Source: Phycisphaerae bacterium (GTDB taxonomy: Bacteria; Planctomycetota; Phycisphaerae; UBA1845). Taken from it: 64,000 nt of DNA. This document shows, in pieces, positions 36,447 through 46,899 of this stretch. Under the pieces are notes generated by a model that saw only the letters and a list, made by a program, of their open reading frames with translations, had not been told where the DNA came from and did not search any database. How positions within the stretch are numbered: position 1 is the first letter of the stretch; each line of letters starts with the position of its first letter. The DNA is taken from NCBI GenBank assembly GCA_029260215.1, contig JAJDDQ010000066.1:167270-231269 (forward strand), in the 5' to 3' direction. The translations under genes and the position numbers were made by a program.

Positions 36447-36504
36447 AGCCTCACTCCTCAGGATCAAAAAATCCAGGTAATTACAAAAATCCAAACACCC
36501 GCAG

Positions 36505-36532
36505 CGAGCCGCCGACTTCAGTCGGCGCGGAC
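36505..36532 (+). repeat. Covarying hairpin repeat, copy 3
   Basis: CGAGCCGC-CGAC-TTCA-GTCG-GCGCGGAC. The first stem pair is C-G where other copies have G-C. It lies in the 506-bp gene-free stretch 36447-36952, where nothing else was recognised. Confidence 0.72.
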
Positions 36533-36952
36533 CCCCGACAACAGGTATCTCAATAAGAACCAGAAATCCCCAACCGGAATCGCACAACGCGCTACGGATA
36601 TCGCGAGTTCACACCGTCTGGAACGGTCACACACCCATGCCCGTTGGGCGCTGTATGGCCGGACAGACCCAAACCGGAATGCGTCGCTCGGCGTCCAACC
36701 ACGAACGTCCGCGAATCGCAAGTCGATCTCCAAACCGACCCCCAACAGCCTACTGAACTTTACCCGCATCACGCTTGAATTGCCAATCAAAAGTCCCAAC
36801 CATCGCTCCGATCGATACATTCGATAAAACCACACTTTTCGATTACAAGTAACTCACCGTACAGCCAGGCTCGCTGGATTATCACGCTCTGGTAAGCTGC
36901 CCGACTTGGCGGAACAAAGGCGCATAACACACAGGCAAAACGGAAATTCACG

Positions 36953-38071
36953 ATGATCGATCCGCGCGTTACAAGATTGGCTGACCTGTTGGTCCAATAT
37001 TCCACCACGCTGCAAGCTGGCGAAAAAGTGCTTATCGAAGCCATCGACGTGCCCGACGAAATCGTTGTCGAGCTTGTCCGCGCGGCACGCAGAGTCGGTG
37101 CGGAACCGCTCGTTTCCATCAAGCACAACGCCGTGCTCCGAAGCCTCCTGTTGGACGCCACCGAAACGCAATTGCAAGCCATCGCCGACGTTGAGGCTGA
37201 GCGCATGAAGCGCGTGGCTGCCTACATCGGCGTCCGTGGAAGCCACAACATTGCGGAACTGTCAGACGTGCCCGACGACAAACTCAAACTCTACCAGCGC
37301 ATCTGGTGGCGCGTTGTTCACGGCGAAATTCGTGTGCGCAAAACGCGATGGGTCGTCCTGCGCTACCCCACGCCGAGCATGGCTCAATCCGCCGGCATGA
37401 GCACCGAGGCATTCGAGGATTTCTACTTCAACGTGTGTACGATGGATTACGCCAAGATGGCCAACGCGATGCTGCCGCTCAAAAAACGCATGGAAGAAAC
37501 GGGCCGCGTACGCATCCTCGGCGACGGTACAGAACTCGGTTTCTCCATCAAGGACATCCCCGCCGTCGCATGTGACGGAAAGCTGAACATCCCCGACGGC
37601 GAAGTATTCACCGCCCCCGTGCGTGACAGCGTCAACGGTGTGATTCAGTTCAATGCTCCCACCATCTACCAGGGAACGTCCCACGAAAACGTGCGTCTGG
37701 AATTCAAAAACGGCAAGATCACAAACGCCAACAGCACCAATACGGAAGCCCTGAACAAGGTGCTCGACGCCGACGAAGGCGCACGCTACGTCGGTGAATT
37801 CGCCATCGGGTTCAATCCGTACATCACTAAGCCGATGAAAGACATTCTCTTCGACGAAAAGATCGCCGGCTCATTTCACTTTACGCCCGGCTCCTGTTAC
37901 GAAGACGACGCCGACAACGGCAACCGTTCGCAAATCCACTGGGACATGGTCTGCCAGCAGACGCCGGAACACGGTGGTGGTGAGATCTGGTTTGACGACG
38001 TGCTTATTCGCAAAGACGGCCTGTTCGTCACACCGGATCTGGAACAACTAAACCCCGAAAATCTCAGGTAG
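36953..38071 (+). CDS. M29-family aminopeptidase
   Basis: 372 residues, the usual size of AmpS/PepS/AmpT thermophilic-type aminopeptidases with two divalent metals. The C-terminal metal-binding half shows GEVFTAPVRDSVNG, ARYVGEFAIGFNP, IAGSFHFTPGSCYEDD and SQIHWDMV, all in the order expected for M29. No signal peptide: cytoplasmic peptide turnover. Stands alone, convergent with the glycosyltransferase operon. Confidence 0.9.
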   Translation: MIDPRVTRLADLLVQYSTTLQAGEKVLIEAIDVPDEIVVELVRAARRVGAEPLVSIKHNAVLRSLLLDATETQLQAIADVEAERMKRVAAYIGVRGSHNIAELSDVPDDKLKLYQRIWWRVVHGEIRVRKTRWVVLRYPTPSMAQSAGMSTEAFEDFYFNVCTMDYAKMANAMLPLKKRMEETGRVRILGDGTELGFSIKDIPAVACDGKLNIPDGEVFTAPVRDSVNGVIQFNAPTIYQGTSHENVRLEFKNGKITNANSTNTEALNKVLDADEGARYVGEFAIGFNPYITKPMKDILFDEKIAGSFHFTPGSCYEDDADNGNRSQIHWDMVCQQTPEHGGGEIWFDDVLIRKDGLFVTPDLEQLNPENLR

Positions 38072-38108
38072 CCTGCATCGTCGTCAGCAACGTTCCCCAA
38101 AAGCAGTC

Positions 38109-39524
38109 CTAACCCGGGCGCAACGAGCCGCGAACTTCAGTTCGCGCGGACGTCCCTTTGGATACCATCGTATTCCGACCAGCGTCGCGTACACAGTTCG
38201 CCGCATTCGGCAGCGCGTCCAGCACCCCCGCAAGCCGTTCGGTCAGCGTCCGGCGTGAATAACGCTCGCTCAACTCCGCCGGGCAACCCCGCAACGGTTC
38301 GCCCGATTTCCAACGGCTCAGGTGCTCGCCAAGCGCCCGCGAAACACTCGCCGCGTCTGGTTGAACACACGCTCCGCCCGTACACGCCGAAAGAATATCG
38401 TGTGTGGCTGAGTCCGTAGGCTCAACGTGTACGATGGGCCTGCCCGACGCGAGATATTCGAAAATCTTCCCCGCGATGATCGTCTCACTGTGCGGCGCGT
38501 TGCTCAAATTGCCCGAAATCAGAACGTCGGCAGCCAACATTTCTCGAACGGCGCGATCGTGCGAAACGTAACCGAGCACAGTCGTTCCAACGGGCGACGA
38601 TTCAACCAGCCGCATTACGTCTCCAGGTGTCCAGCCGGCCACTCGAAACTCGACATCGTCGTTCTTGTTAAGCTGCCGGAAGCGCGAAACGCCCTCAAGT
38701 ATCGTCGCAGCCTCAGCCGATTGCACGAAGCTCCCCACGAACGACACGACGAATCGCCGTGCGGGGATTCCGAGTTCCGCGCGAACGCTGTCTCGCTCAA
38801 GCCCCGCGAAATCCGCCGGGTTCGCGCCGTTTGTGATCGTGTGAAATTTCTCATTCTGCCCCGGCGCATGATCGGCTAGCAAGCGCGTCTGCCGGGGTGA
38901 CACACCAACAACAGCGTTCGCGTCGCGCAGGAACGCGCGCTGAAGCCGCCTGCAAGCCCATCGGCGGATCGGCGGGTTTTCGACAAAATCGTAATTCTCA
39001 ACCCAAAGATCGCGAAAATCCGCAACCCACGGCAGCCCTGTCCACTTCGCGAGCAGCCAGCCCAGCATCAGGTTCGACGCCGGTGAGTACGTCGCGTACA
39101 ACGCCTCCACACGATGCACTCTGCACGCACGAATCGCCAGCAGAATGCTCGCATACAACCATGAGGCTGCACTGTCCGGAATCGACAGGCTGGACAACCA
39201 CCGCCCCACACGCTGCATGCGCCACGGTGCGGTCTGCGATGCTTCGCCCCCCGGTTCCGATTTGCGTATGACGCTGGTTAGGCGCTCGGCCAGTCGCTCC
39301 AACAGCAACCACGGGTGATACGTCCGGCGATCGTATCGAATCAGGTCCGGCGGAAGATTATCCAGAAGACTCTCATCACGCGGCAGCCCCGGCGCGTGTT
39401 TGGCTGTCCAGACGATCGGCTCCCATCCGAATTCCGCGAGGTGTCGCACAAATCCCCCGGTCCGCTGAACACCCGAGCCGCCCGTCGGCGGAAACGCGTG
39501 GGAAATGACCAGTACGCGCCTCAT
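38109..39524 (-). CDS. GT4-type glycosyltransferase
   Basis: 471 residues, GT-B fold. The N-terminal domain begins VLVISHAFPPTGGSGVQRTGGFV. The C-terminal domain has the nucleotide-sugar site pattern SFVGSFV ... AADVLISGNLSNAPHSETIIAGKIFEYLASGRPIV, spread over ~90 residues. Probably adds a sugar to a lipopolysaccharide or exopolysaccharide. The last ~15 residues (TSARTEVRGSLRPG) are encoded by an intergenic hairpin repeat, so the native C-terminus has been replaced or extended. Third gene of a methyltransferase-wbqC-GT operon; its ATG touches the wbqC stop (TAATG). Confidence 0.85.
   Translation of the reverse strand: MRRVLVISHAFPPTGGSGVQRTGGFVRHLAEFGWEPIVWTAKHAPGLPRDESLLDNLPPDLIRYDRRTYHPWLLLERLAERLTSVIRKSEPGGEASQTAPWRMQRVGRWLSSLSIPDSAASWLYASILLAIRACRVHRVEALYATYSPASNLMLGWLLAKWTGLPWVADFRDLWVENYDFVENPPIRRWACRRLQRAFLRDANAVVGVSPRQTRLLADHAPGQNEKFHTITNGANPADFAGLERDSVRAELGIPARRFVVSFVGSFVQSAEAATILEGVSRFRQLNKNDDVEFRVAGWTPGDVMRLVESSPVGTTVLGYVSHDRAVREMLAADVLISGNLSNAPHSETIIAGKIFEYLASGRPIVHVEPTDSATHDILSACTGGACVQPDAASVSRALGEHLSRWKSGEPLRGCPAELSERYSRRTLTERLAGVLDALPNAANCVRDAGRNTMVSKGTSARTEVRGSLRPG
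38122..38153 (+). repeat. Covarying hairpin repeat, copy 4 (inside a coding region)
   Basis: AACGAGCCGC-GAAC-TTCA-GTTC-GCGCGGACG. It overlaps the 3' end of the glycosyltransferase gene. The stem GAAC/GTTC agrees with copy 2. Confidence 0.75.
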
Positions 39525-40297
39525 TAAGAAACGCCGCCTGCCGAGTGTGTGTTTACCATCTCAAGAACGTCTCGCCCGCAATTGAACAGGGCGTCGAGAA
39601 TCGAGAGATTGGCGGTGAATGACTGGAACCGCTGGGCGTATTCCACCGGTTGCAGATGTGCGTATCGAATTTCGACACCAGCCGGTTCGAACCGTTCGAG
39701 GTCGAGATACTCCTTCCCTGTCGGACCGGAAAGATAGCAATCGCCCCCGACAGCTTTGGTCAGGCTAATCAACCGATCGGTGGATTGTCCGTGGGCGTCG
39801 AGCGCGGATGCGATCCGAATCGGCACGCTCAATTCAAGGTACGCACAGATCGAGCGGATGGAAAGAGTATTCAAGTCTGCCAGGTGACAGCGACGCGACT
39901 CGCTGGACGTCAGCGACGGAACGACCACCGACTCCATGATTTCCTCGAAATATGGCGACCGGCTGTACGCATTCTTCAGCGTAGCAACATGTTTGCGTAC
40001 CCAGGGCTGATCCCAGTCCGGCACGATCGCGTCGATGTTCGCATAGCATCGGCCCTTTTTCGCAACCGGCACCGTCAGCCACTGCACATCGGCAGGCCCT
40101 TTGATTCGGTTACGGTTCATGTATCCGCCGCGTACGAACTGCACGTTGTCGAGAATAATGAAGACGTCAGCCTGCGCCAGCTTCTGAAAAAAACCCAGGT
40201 ACGGAAAATAGTTCGGCTGATGGATCGCCACGGTCATCCCCGCAGTCGTCCGTGGATGACGCTCAGCCGGTGCGGAATGTTCGATCGTCGTGCTCAC
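39524..40297 (-). CDS. WbqC-family protein
   Basis: 257 residues from GTG 40297, which overlaps the methyltransferase stop as GTGA; ATG 40234 would begin directly at the family's own start (MTVAIHQPNYFPYLGFF). Family signatures: IHQPNYFPYLGFFQKL, FIILDNVQFVRGGYMNRNRI, KKGRCYANIDAI, YLSGPTGKEYL. WbqC proteins occur in O-antigen clusters and are thought to act on nucleotide-sugar-linked amino substituents, but the reaction is not established. Genes on both sides support glycan biosynthesis. Confidence 0.87.
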   Translation of the reverse strand: MSTTIEHSAPAERHPRTTAGMTVAIHQPNYFPYLGFFQKLAQADVFIILDNVQFVRGGYMNRNRIKGPADVQWLTVPVAKKGRCYANIDAIVPDWDQPWVRKHVATLKNAYSRSPYFEEIMESVVVPSLTSSESRRCHLADLNTLSIRSICAYLELSVPIRIASALDAHGQSTDRLISLTKAVGGDCYLSGPTGKEYLDLERFEPAGVEIRYAHLQPVEYAQRFQSFTANLSILDALFNCGRDVLEMVNTHSAGGVS

Positions 40298-40917
40298 GCC
40301 TTGTACGAGCCCTTGTAGACAAAGACCGTAAAATCGTTCGTGCGGTAGTCGTGTCGTAGCACGAAATGCGCGGACAAGTCATCCTCGATCATCGACAGAA
40401 TCTCCGACGGCTGCGAATAATGCGCCTCCGGATTTTCGTTGCCGGACAGCTTGCTCAAAAAGTTCATCGCGATGCCTTTGCGACAAGCCTGAAACATCGC
40501 CCGCATCGTTTGCCGTGCGATCGACTCCCACTCCGGCACGGCGAAGTTGAAAATGCCCGATTCAAAAACGTAATCGAACGACTCTGCCGCGAACGGTTCG
40601 TCAGCCGGATCACGCACCTCGAACGTTTCCGACGGATACTTTGTCCGAGCGGCTGAGACCATTTCCGCGTTGAGATCGATTCCGGTGTACGACGCGAACT
40701 GCACATTCCGACTGCGCAGAAACGTCGAAAAATCCCCCAGCCCGCAACCGACGTCCAGAAGCGTCGCCCCCGTTAAATCGCCCACCGTCGCCAGCACCGC
40801 GAAACGCGATTCCTGAGAATGGCGACTGTTCCACACCACCCGGGCGTCGTCCGCCTGAAACTCCGCCAGCCGTTCGCTGTGAAACGTCCGAATAATACGC
40901 TCCGCCGCTTCGATCAT
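40294..40917 (-). CDS. SAM-dependent class I methyltransferase
   Basis: 207 residues from ATG 40917, with GGAG eight bases upstream. SAM motif I is LLDVGCGLGDFSTFL, with the acidic end of strand 2 at YTGIDLN, and motif at FDYVFESGIFNF. First gene of the glycan operon, so probably a sugar methyltransferase or lipid-linked-intermediate methyltransferase; substrate unknown. Confidence 0.85.
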   Translation of the reverse strand: MIEAAERIIRTFHSERLAEFQADDARVVWNSRHSQESRFAVLATVGDLTGATLLDVGCGLGDFSTFLRSRNVQFASYTGIDLNAEMVSAARTKYPSETFEVRDPADEPFAAESFDYVFESGIFNFAVPEWESIARQTMRAMFQACRKGIAMNFLSKLSGNENPEAHYSQPSEILSMIEDDLSAHFVLRHDYRTNDFTVFVYKGSYKA

Positions 40918-41144
40918 GAAAAATACTCCACAAAGCCCATCCACCGCGCACCACGCCGCCCGCGCACACCGATACCGATAATCATCGGATTCTTCGGCAT
41001 CCCAATCGCGTATCTTGATGGTCGCTCGGCGAAATCGGGATTGACCGGATCGATCGCCCGATAATGCCCCGGTCCCGGTTCAAACGAAGGCGGTTATCAG
41101 GCTATTGAAGAGTGTTGGATTTCCGTGAAGAGCGCGGGCATCCA

Positions 41145-41169
41145 GTGTGGCACCGGTTTGCAACCGGTG
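41145..41169 (+). repeat. Half copy of the three-way-junction repeat
   Basis: GTGTGGCACCGGTTTgcAACCGGTG matches the first half of 3335-3388, including the CCGGTT/AACCGG hairpin. The second hairpin and closing arm are missing. It lies just downstream of the DAACS transporter gene. Confidence 0.65.
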
Positions 41170-41201
41170 TAGGCGACAGTGCTCAACTTTGCGGCAGCCC
41201 G

Positions 41202-42557
41202 CTATCGTTCGTCCGTGCAAAAACGATCGATGATCCGCGCACCCACCGCGTCGCCCCAGACGTTGGCCGCCGTGCGGAACATATCCAGAATTCGATCCAC
41301 CCCGATAATCAGCCCGATCGCCGAAACGGGAATCGCCGTCGCGCCGGGGTTCGATTCCAGAATGTTCGCATTCACCGCGTCCAGCACGATCACCATCGTT
41401 ACCAGGCCCGCCGACGGTATGCCAGCCGCCCCGACCGCCGCCAGTGTGGCTGTGATGGCGATGAGCACCAGCGTCGTCAAGCCAAGCTCCATGCCGTACA
41501 CCTGAGCAAGAAACACCACCGCGACCGCTTCATAAAGGGCGGTGCCGTCCATGTTGATCGTCGAGCCGAGCGGGATTACAAAACCCGCCGACTGCTTGCT
41601 GATGCCCGCCTCTTCGGTCGCACATTCGATGGTCACCGGCAGCGTAGCCGACGAAGAGTCCGTGCCGATCGCCGTCATGATCGCCTGACGCATCTGACGC
41701 ATAAACTTGAACGGACTGCGCGAACCGCTCGCGTCCGGTTTCGCGAACAGAAACATGATCAACGGCAAAACGATCAGTCCGTGAATCGCAATACCCAGCA
41801 GCACCGTGAACATGTACGAGCCGATCGCGCTCACAAACACGCTCAGCCCGATCCGCGCCACCGTCCAGGCCAACAGCGCAAACACACCCAGCGGCGCAAG
41901 CCAGATCACCGCGTGGACCATCTTCATCAGCACTTCGAACACCGCGTCGAAGACCCGAATCAGAGGCTCCTTCTTAGGCCCGATCATCGTCACCACGACC
42001 GCAAAGAAGATGGAGAAAAAGATCACCGGCAGAGGCCGACCCGCCGCGGCAGCCGCGACGATGTTCCGCGGGATGATCTGCTCGACCAGCCCCTTCATCG
42101 CCCCCATCAATCCTTCCTGCTGCTTGGCGGTCAGCGCTTCCACCCGCTGTTCGTCGGCAGCGTACCCAGCCTCAGCCTCCACCCGCTGCTGCTCACTGAT
42201 CCGCGTGCCGGGCTTGATATTCGTGACCAGCACCAGCCCGATCGTGACCGCGATGGCCATGGTGGCCATGTAGTAAAAGAGCGTCCATCCTCCGATTTTG
42301 CCCAGCTTGCGAAAATCCCCCACGCTCGTCACGCCGATGATCACGCTCGTCGCCACCAGCGGGATGATGAGCATCTTGAGCAACCCCATGAAAATGGTGT
42401 TCCCCAAAAACGAAAAAATCCCCAGCCACATCGCATGTGCATGCTCGGATTCGGGCTGTGCAAGGGAATAGTCCGCATCGAACAACCCCTGCCCGACGAT
42501 CGTCCCCAGCACCAGGCCGACGAGAATAAGAATGGTCAGAATCCAATTCGATCGCAT
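41202..42557 (-). CDS. Dicarboxylate/amino acid:cation symporter (DAACS/GltP-like)
   Basis: 451 residues from ATG 42557 with GGTGG upstream; a 20-residue upstream extension runs into a repeat and is rejected. About eight helices plus two re-entrant loops. Signature elements: TDSSSATLP (serine-rich HP1), STINMDGTALYEAV (helix 7 NMDGT), and GAAGIPSAGLVTMV (HP2). A ~55-residue variable extracellular segment around residues 125-180 is Glu/Gln-rich. Imports C4-dicarboxylates, glutamate or aspartate with Na+ or H+; substrate not resolved. Single gene. Confidence 0.92.
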   Translation of the reverse strand: MRSNWILTILILVGLVLGTIVGQGLFDADYSLAQPESEHAHAMWLGIFSFLGNTIFMGLLKMLIIPLVATSVIIGVTSVGDFRKLGKIGGWTLFYYMATMAIAVTIGLVLVTNIKPGTRISEQQRVEAEAGYAADEQRVEALTAKQQEGLMGAMKGLVEQIIPRNIVAAAAAGRPLPVIFFSIFFAVVVTMIGPKKEPLIRVFDAVFEVLMKMVHAVIWLAPLGVFALLAWTVARIGLSVFVSAIGSYMFTVLLGIAIHGLIVLPLIMFLFAKPDASGSRSPFKFMRQMRQAIMTAIGTDSSSATLPVTIECATEEAGISKQSAGFVIPLGSTINMDGTALYEAVAVVFLAQVYGMELGLTTLVLIAITATLAAVGAAGIPSAGLVTMVIVLDAVNANILESNPGATAIPVSAIGLIIGVDRILDMFRTAANVWGDAVGARIIDRFCTDER

Positions 42558-42585
42558 ATTCCACCGTATTATGTCATGAGACGAA

Positions 42586-42620
42586 CAGAGCCGCGCCCGT
42601 AAGGAAGCGGTTAGCAAAGG
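42586..42620 (+). repeat. CAGAGCCG...AGCGGTTAGC repeat, copy 2
   Basis: CAGAGCCGCGCCCGTAAGGA followed by AGCGGTTAGCAAAGG, 34 bases before a near-identical copy. Together they occupy the start of the 585-bp gene-free stretch 42558-43142; nothing recognisable lies in the rest. Confidence 0.7.
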
Positions 42621-42653
42621 ATCGCAATCTTGTGAACCTCACGCCATCACCGT

Positions 42654-42689
42654 CAGAGCCGCGCCCGCAAGGAAGCGGTTAGCAAAGGG
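42654..42689 (+). repeat. CAGAGCCG...AGCGGTTAGC repeat, copy 3
   Basis: Direct repeat of the preceding unit with one C/T difference over ~35 bases. Confidence 0.7.
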
Positions 42690-43142
42690 ATCGCTATCTC
42701 AAAAGCCCCGCCTAATCACCGCAAGCGCCAATCCGAACCGCGACACCGAACGCGCCCAATGCGGAAGCGTGAAGGGAGCAGCCGGCCTGACCCAACGCCC
42801 CAAACCGGAGCGAACGATTCCGAATCGAAACACGCCCCGCCCACACACTCCCGTCGCCGATCCGCCGCGCATCGTAGGCCTACCATTCCCAACGTACAAG
42901 CAACGCATCACCGCAGATCAGCAGTGATCGCAATCGACAGGGGCCGTCAATCGCCAGTTGAATTGCCCGATCGCAGCCTAAAATTCGCCATGCACTCTGA
43001 ACATCAATTCGCTCCCAGCTCCAGCAACGAACAGCGACAATTGCGAAACAGATAGCGCTCTCGTGATGGCGGTAAGATCGAACGAATCGGCGTCCAGTGG
43101 ATCGTTGTGATGGCGATGCCAGTCTACAGGCGCTTGGAATTG

Positions 43143-44162
43143 TCACCCAATGAAAATGTCTTCCTGGTCAAACCACTCTGTCCAGCAGCCTTTGAAGATA
43201 TCGATTTCGGCGTGGCCGAGCCATTTCTCGTATTTTTCTCGTAGCTCATCCGCGTCGGGTGCGACAATCTTGATTCGCCTTCGAGGGTTAGCCATTCCTG
43301 TAACTTGAAGCAGAACGCGTGGGCGGTAGTCGATTTCCGGCAACGAGAACCCAATCACGACAATCTCATCTGCTTTACGCATGAGGCGATAGGCGAGATT
43401 CCACTGCGATTGAATCCACGGTCGGTCGTATGCTTTTCTCGTTGACGGCTCCACGATTGACGAGACGCCCGTGGGAACCGTCAGATTGCTGTACCCCGTG
43501 CTCGCGTCCTTTGCCTTCATCACGTAGTGACCAGCCGGTTCTTCTATTGCATCAAATACGCTGCCTTTTGTTGATTCGAGAGATTCGCGGCAGTTTTGAT
43601 CGCCTTCGATTACGTTCAGGCTGCCGTGTGGTTTTGCCAAGCTAATCGAGTTTTCATCCTTATCGTCATATGCGTATCGTATTTGCTGACACTCGCAGGA
43701 ATATTCAATTGCGGTATCCCAATTAAAGGAAATCACGTTCGCCGAGGAGTCACGAATCCATGTGATAAAGGAGTGGAGGAGCATCGACTTGTCCTCAGGA
43801 ATATTGCGGACGAGAAAATCGAATTTTTCTTGTATCGCCTCAATCATCTGAGATTTCAGGTGCCCAGCCGAATCGCCACGGCCGGACGAATCGGTATTCT
43901 CGACGACGTTCTTGTATTGCTGGAACTCGTCGAGAACTGTGATCAAGGCTTCAAAGTCGTCCGGCCATTCATTCGGCATGTTGCAGTATGGATAGAGGAT
44001 TCCAAGTGTTTGCAGGTGGACGTTCTTATTTGGAGCGCCGACGTCGCGTCGCGCAATTTTGCCGTATGCCCACTCCCATGCCAGTTCTGTCAATCCTGAC
44101 GTGAGAGGAAACCCGAGCGGTTTTGAGAAACCTGCACCGAGCACGAAACAACGTTTTTTCAT
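43143..44162 (-). CDS. SIR2-like domain protein (putative NAD-hydrolysing defence protein)
   Basis: 339 residues. Rossmann NAD-binding start is VLGAGFSKPLGFPLTSGL (GAGFS at 9-13). The active-site asparagine pattern is SFNWDTAIE (N147) and the catalytic histidine pattern is AKPHGSLN (H179). A later strand IVVIGFSLPEID completes the SIR2-like layout. Proteins of this class often act as abortive-infection NADases in anti-phage systems, but many remain unassigned. No partner gene is adjacent: repeats lie upstream and groL downstream. The AT content appears higher than in neighbours, which suggests transfer. Function as defence is inference. Confidence 0.75.
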   Translation of the reverse strand: MKKRCFVLGAGFSKPLGFPLTSGLTELAWEWAYGKIARRDVGAPNKNVHLQTLGILYPYCNMPNEWPDDFEALITVLDEFQQYKNVVENTDSSGRGDSAGHLKSQMIEAIQEKFDFLVRNIPEDKSMLLHSFITWIRDSSANVISFNWDTAIEYSCECQQIRYAYDDKDENSISLAKPHGSLNVIEGDQNCRESLESTKGSVFDAIEEPAGHYVMKAKDASTGYSNLTVPTGVSSIVEPSTRKAYDRPWIQSQWNLAYRLMRKADEIVVIGFSLPEIDYRPRVLLQVTGMANPRRRIKIVAPDADELREKYEKWLGHAEIDIFKGCWTEWFDQEDIFIG

Positions 44163-44428
44163 AGTGATCTACCGTGAGAATTTAGATCGGAATTGTGGAT
44201 CGCTTGTCCCTGCGTTTATGAACGTGGTACAGCAGTAAGTACGAAGGCCTCCCAGCCGCAGCGATCCGTCAATCCGAATCGCTACGACCGAGAGGCCCCC
44301 ATCGTTATTCCTTCGACGCTACTCGACTCAATCGAGTTGCACCGTTGTCGCCATCAACCGCTTCCTTCGTGCTCCCGCATTGGTCGCTCTCAGGGGCGCG
44401 GCTCTGACAAGGCTGATTGAGCCGGGCG

Positions 44429-46120
<1,692 letters not shown>

Positions 46121-46195
46121 TCAGTTCTACTCCGTTCGTTTGCTGACAAGGCGCTCGTGCAGGCCTCGCTTAATTGTGTACGTTGAGAAAGTTCG

Positions 46196-46492
46196 TTAGC
46201 CCGCGACGCCCAGAATGTCCGACTCGTCCAGGATGAGGAACTCGCTGCCGTCAACCTTGATTTCCGTTCCGGCGTAGCTGGTGAAAAACACTTCGTCGTT
46301 CTTTTTGACCTGAATTTCGCTGCGCGATCCGTCGTCCAGAAGACGTCCCGTACCTACCGCCTGCACCACGCCGCGCTTGGGCTTTTCGCGGGCAGCATCC
46401 GGAAGAAAAATGCCGCCAGCCGTCACTTCGGTTGCCTCGACCCGCTTGACGATGACTTTGTCGCCTAGAGGCTTGATGTTCAGTTTCGCCAT
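46196..46492 (-). CDS. groS: Co-chaperonin GroES
   Basis: 98 residues from ATG 46492, which follows AAAGGAG by 10 bases; a longer frame to 46549 has no such site. Typical start [20 protein letters not shown], mobile loop region [17 protein letters not shown], and C-terminal [13 protein letters not shown]. Caps the GroEL cavity. First gene of the groSL operon. The 407-bp stretch upstream (46493-46899) holds one hairpin repeat and no gene. Confidence 0.96.
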   Translation of the reverse strand: MAKLNIKPLGDKVIVKRVEATEVTAGGIFLPDAAREKPKRGVVQAVGTGRLLDDGSRSEIQVKKNDEVFFTSYAGTEIKVDGSEFLILDESDILGVAG

Positions 46493-46798
46493 CCCGCGAT
46501 ACTCCTTTGTTGAATGTCTCACGCCCGCGCACCGGTATTCCAAAAACACGGGCGCACCGTTGGCCTCAAAGCTTTAAGCAACTTCAATGCCAAGCCGTGC
46601 GGCATATCATGTTTTCTGTAAGGCTATTGGTAATAGGTAGTTACGTTGATGTCGCGTGTCGAGGCGGGTGGCGCGAGACGGGTGGAAACTGTCAAAACAA
46701 CAACGCAACCGATTCCACCTGCCAGATTGGCAGAGGCGATACACCCCGAAAACCGCCCCCGAATCGCCGCCAGACCGGGCGTGGGATTGGCAACTCAC

Positions 46799-46830
46799 AA
46801 CGAGCCGCGGACTTCAGTCCGCGCGGACGT
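46799..46830 (+). repeat. Covarying hairpin repeat, copy 5
   Basis: AACGAGCCGC-GGAC-TTCA-GTCC-GCGCGGACG, identical in stem and loop to copy 1 but in the other orientation. Confidence 0.75.
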
Positions 46831-46899
46831 TCCGACGCTCAAGGTTGTTTCACAAGTGTTTCCCCACAGTGCGGACATGAAGTGGCACTGGAACCCACG

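Noticed and set aside
41112..42602. 496-residue plus-strand ORF
   Set aside because: Antisense of the DAACS transporter; His/Arg-rich composition.
46493..46899. CIRCE operator for groSL
   Set aside because: No TTAGCACTC-N9-GAGTGCTAA-like sequence was found upstream of groS.
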